From positions 1-5,933 of the forward strand of contig DAOUEN010000156.1 in the NCBI GenBank assembly GCA_034430415.1: a stretch of DNA of 5,933 bases. The letters are read 5' to 3'. Positions 4,092 to 5,933 of this stretch are shown piece after piece. The position numbers were made by a program, and so were the translations under genes. Origin of the DNA: JADFUZ01 sp034430415 (GTDB lineage Bacteria; Chloroflexota; Dehalococcoidia; GIF9; AB-539-J10). Below the pieces are notes generated by a model. The model saw only the letters and a list, made by a program, of their open reading frames with translations. It did not search any database and was not told the DNA's origin. The stretch's first letter is position 1; each line of letters begins with the position of its first letter.

Positions 4092-4919
4092 GTGGAAAAA
4101 GACAAGGTAATTGCACTACTTAACCAGGACCTGGAGGCTGAGCATGGTGCTATCGTCCAGTATCTCAGCCATGCCTACGCCATGGGTGAGGGGGAGATGG
4201 CCTGTGAGATCGAGGCCATTGCCCGCGAAGAGATGCGGCACCTCGACTGGCTGGCGGAGGCAATCGTTGAGATGGGGGGCACGCCCAGCCTGAAGAGAGG
4301 CAATATGCGTACGGGTGGCAAAGGCGTGGTGGATTGGATGAAGAACAATGTGCTGCTCGAAGAGGATGCCATGGGGCCGTACCGCGAACAGATCAAGCTC
4401 GTTGATGACCCCAGGATAAAGCGGCTGTTGCAGCGTATACTGGCGGACGAGGAATCGCATCATGGCGACTTTGCCCACTTCGTGGAGAAGGCGGAGAGGG
4501 AGCGCGCGGAAGACGTGAGAGGCTCGCGAGACGACAGGGTCGTTCAGATCCTCAACTGGGGCATCGAGCACGAGTATACCGTGATTCTCCAGTACCTGTT
4601 CCACTCTTACATGGCGAAGGACAAAGAAGTGAAGCGGCAGATGGAAGATCAGGCCATCAACGAAATGCAGCACCTTGGCTGGTTGGCCGAGGGACTGGTC
4701 GGCCTCAGCGGCAGTCCCAGGATTGAGCACACCCAGGTTGACCAATCAACGAAAGAAGCCGACATGCTCCGGGCAGACATCAAGATCGAGCGTGAGGTGG
4801 CTGCTGAGTACGACCGGGCTTCGAAGGAGATTACCGAGGTCGACGTCAAGAGCCTCCTCGACCGGATAAGGGACCAGGAGCTCTACCATATTGAGGTGTT
4901 CAGCGATCTTCTGAAATAG
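4092..4919 (+). CDS. Tandem bacterioferritin-like protein, two diiron four-helix domains
   Basis: Protein of 275 aa made of two bacterioferritin/ferritin-like four-helix domains in one chain; a single Bfr is about 155-160 aa. Both diiron sites look complete. Domain 1 (about 1-135) has E17, E47-x-x-H50, E90 and E120-x-x-H123. Domain 2 (about 148-275) has E161, E191-x-x-H194, E233 and E263-x-x-H266. The halves are recognisable duplicates: QYLxHxY occurs at 23-29 and 167-173, and EM(R/Q)HLxWLAE at 47-56 and 191-200. They differ most in the loops before helix 3. Expected activities are ferroxidase, iron storage, or O2/peroxide scavenging. No heme-ligating methionine could be assigned with confidence. 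No signal peptide or membrane segment is present. The gene starts only 13 nt after the CstB-like gene, so it is co-transcribed and probably protects that iron enzyme or manages its iron. Cage formation by a double-length chain is not predictable from sequence. Confidence 0.9.
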   Translation: MEKDKVIALLNQDLEAEHGAIVQYLSHAYAMGEGEMACEIEAIAREEMRHLDWLAEAIVEMGGTPSLKRGNMRTGGKGVVDWMKNNVLLEEDAMGPYREQIKLVDDPRIKRLLQRILADEESHHGDFAHFVEKAERERAEDVRGSRDDRVVQILNWGIEHEYTVILQYLFHSYMAKDKEVKRQMEDQAINEMQHLGWLAEGLVGLSGSPRIEHTQVDQSTKEADMLRADIKIEREVAAEYDRASKEITEVDVKSLLDRIRDQELYHIEVFSDLLK

Positions 4920-4925
4920 GAGAGT

Positions 4926-4956
4926 ACTCCCCATTGCTGTTGGCATACTGGGGTGT
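4926..4956. other. Inverted repeat in the gap between the ferritin-like gene and def
   Basis: ACTCCCCA (4926-4933) can pair with TGGGGTGT (4949-4956), with one T-T mismatch and a 15-nt loop. It begins 7 nt after the ferritin stop, where a terminator would be expected, but no T-run follows. It could be a weak or factor-dependent terminator or an RNA 3'-end stabiliser. The rest of the 119-nt gap (4920-5038) shows no convincing promoter; a tiny GCCA/TGGC hairpin near 4977-4988 is too small to interpret. Confidence 0.35.
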
Positions 4957-5038
4957 GTAGAGCACATGGTAACAGGCCACCTATGGCGGAATGACGAGAG
5001 GGTTGGGTGGCGGGCCTATGTTTTGGAGTGAACTGAGT

Positions 5039-5527
5039 ATGGCGGTACTTCAGATTCGCACCTTGCCTGACCCGGTACTCCGGCAAAAGGCCAGGAAGGT
5101 GGGCAGCATCGATGGCTCGGTTCAGAAGCTGATCGACGACATGATCGAGACCATGCGGGCGGTCCAGGGTGTTGGTCTGGCGGCTCCGCAGGTGGGAGTG
5201 CCGCTGCGCCTAGCGGTGATAGAGATACCGGGCGAGGAGGTCATCACTCTCATCAACCCGGAGGTGGTGAAGAGGCAGGGCGAGCGGGTGTTGGAAGAAG
5301 GTTGTCTGTCCGTGCCGGGATATCGGGGAGAAATCAAGAGGGCGGTGACCGTCAAGGTCAAGGCGCTGGACCGGCAGGGCAAGCAGATGCGGATCAAAGG
5401 GGAGGGACTGCTGGCCGAGGCCCTGGAGCACGAGATAGACCACCTCAACGGGATCGTCTATGTCGACCACGTGGACGAGCCGGACAAGCTCTATAGAATC
5501 GTGAGGGAAGAGGAGGAGGAGGAATAA
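5039..5527 (+). CDS. def: Peptide deformylase
   Basis: Removes the N-terminal formyl group from nascent proteins in the bacterial cytoplasm, working at the ribosome before methionine aminopeptidase. The protein is 162 aa, a normal length. All three motifs are intact: GVGLAAPQ (44-51), EGCLS (87-91) with metal ligand C89, and HEIDH (131-135) with ligands H131 and H135 and catalytic E132. ATG 5039 gives the standard N-terminus MAVLQIRTLPDPVLR and has GGAG at 5025-5028. An in-frame ATG at 4991 would add 16 residues not usual for the family and is not preferred. The C-terminus ends in a run of glutamates (157-162), encoded by a purine-only GAG/GAA stretch; such acidic tails vary among deformylases. 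The gene is separated by 119 nt from the persulfide/iron genes, so it may be a separate unit, and it converges on the minus-strand gene. Function is secure. Confidence 0.97.
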   Translation: MAVLQIRTLPDPVLRQKARKVGSIDGSVQKLIDDMIETMRAVQGVGLAAPQVGVPLRLAVIEIPGEEVITLINPEVVKRQGERVLEEGCLSVPGYRGEIKRAVTVKVKALDRQGKQMRIKGEGLLAEALEHEIDHLNGIVYVDHVDEPDKLYRIVREEEEEE

Positions 5528-5544
5528 CCGGGCCTTCGGCTCGG
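5528..5544. terminator. Probable bidirectional hairpin between convergent genes
   Basis: CCGGGCC (5528-5534) pairs with GGCTCGG (5538-5544) in a 7-bp GC-rich stem with one G-U and a TTC loop. It fills exactly the 17 nt between the stop codons of def and the minus-strand gene. The plus side has no immediate T-run (a TTTTT occurs at 5571-5575, inside the opposing gene); the minus side is followed by TTATT. It may act for both genes, with imperfect U-tracts. Confidence 0.55.
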
Positions 5545-5933
5545 CTAGCCTGCCTGCGCTGCTCTCCTCCTTTTTCTTCCTATCCTCCAGATGGCTCCGC
5601 CGACAATCAGGACGACGGCTGCGGCTATCAAGACGACTACGAGCGGCCAGTTGATAGTGCGTGACGCGATGAAGTCACCTGTGAGGTCGGCGACCGTCAC
5701 CCGGTAGTGGCCGTACTGCGCCACGGACAGCGCAAAGCTCACCTGCTCGCTCTGTCCCGGCCCCAACCTTACCTTCTCGGTATCTACTGTTGCCCCATTT
5801 ATCTTGAGCTCGGCAAGGTACGTGGCCTCCTCGCCGCCGTCGTTGGCTATGTTGGCGGTGATGGTGACCCTCTTGCCGATCGTGGTTACGAAGGGAATAG
5901 CTTCCCAGGTCTTCTCGTGGCTGGGCACTATGG
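5545..5933 (-). CDS. Membrane-anchored protein with Ig-like (CARDB/COG1361-type) domain, C-terminal part
   Basis: Runs off the window edge: the frame stays open upstream of the GTG at 5928 and no ribosome binding site is visible, so the N-terminus is missing. About 127 residues are seen, numbered here from that GTG. Residues about 13-92 look like a beta-sandwich of the CARDB or NEW3-like class: ANIANDGGEEATYLAELKINGATV (25-48), then VRLGPGQSEQVSF (53-65) and YGHYRVTVADLTGDF (72-86). The N-x-G, 'V.L.PG.S..V.F' and 'G.Y.V.V' pattern is typical of domains in bacterial and archaeal surface proteins. A membrane helix (about 95-114, WPLVVVLIAAAVVLIVGGAI) and a basic tail (RIGRKRRRAAQAG) follow, so the Ig-like part should be outside and the C-terminus in the cytoplasm. 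The gene converges on def with 17 nt between stops and has no evident link to the persulfide genes. The specific function cannot be told. Confidence 0.85.
   Translation of the reverse strand, partial: IVPSHEKTWEAIPFVTTIGKRVTITANIANDGGEEATYLAELKINGATVDTEKVRLGPGQSEQVSFALSVAQYGHYRVTVADLTGDFIASRTINWPLVVVLIAAAVVLIVGGAIWRIGRKRRRAAQAG

Noticed and set aside
4116..4745. 209-codon minus-strand frame inside the tandem ferritin gene
   Set aside because: Antisense to both diiron domains, whose ligand residues are fully conserved; no recognisable product.
1..5933. CRISPR arrays, insertion sequences or transposases
   Set aside because: No direct-repeat array was seen and no transposase-like protein is encoded. 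The only long repeat is the inverted repeat at 738-803.

Overview
The window is bacterial: it carries a peptide deformylase, strong Shine-Dalgarno sequences (GGAGG type) and closely packed genes with fairly high GC. Gene style and content (archaeal-type Prx6 peroxiredoxin, a very short winged-helix protein, sulfane-sulfur and diiron oxidative-defence proteins, an Ig-like protein with a C-terminal membrane anchor) would fit an anaerobic or microaerophilic lineage such as Chloroflexota/Dehalococcoidia. That placement is inference and was not tested by any search.

Layout. Bases 1-380 hold the 3' part of a Prx6-type peroxiredoxin whose peroxidatic cysteine lies outside the window. A 73-residue winged-helix-like protein (400-621) follows 19 nt later and is probably in the same transcript. 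The next 226 nt (622-847) have no gene but contain two notable structures: a possible multi-branched fold closed by a 10-bp helix (638-716) and a perfect 16-bp inverted repeat with a 34-nt loop (738-803). They lead into a universal stress protein (848-1309). A 130-nt gap (1310-1439) with a perfect 12-bp palindrome precedes a tight four-gene run: a soluble Rieske ferredoxin (1440-1796), a rhodanese/ferritin-like fusion (1839-2684), a CstB-like persulfide dioxygenase with a degenerate and an active rhodanese domain (2708-4078), and a tandem-duplicated bacterioferritin-like protein (4092-4919). After another 119 nt comes peptide deformylase (def, 5039-5527). It converges, across a 17-nt hairpin, on the 3' part of a minus-strand protein with an extracytoplasmic Ig-like domain and a C-terminal membrane anchor (5545-5933).

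How the genes may work together. The four-gene run reads as a persulfide and oxidative-stress module. Rhodanese domains would move sulfane sulfur, the mononuclear-iron dioxygenase would oxidise persulfide to sulfite, the diiron proteins would handle peroxide, O2 or iron, and the Rieske protein could carry electrons. The peroxiredoxin and stress protein upstream fit the same theme. The individual families are recognised from motifs; the combined pathway is inference. The strongest candidates for something undescribed are the four-gene module and the two structures in the leader of the universal stress gene.
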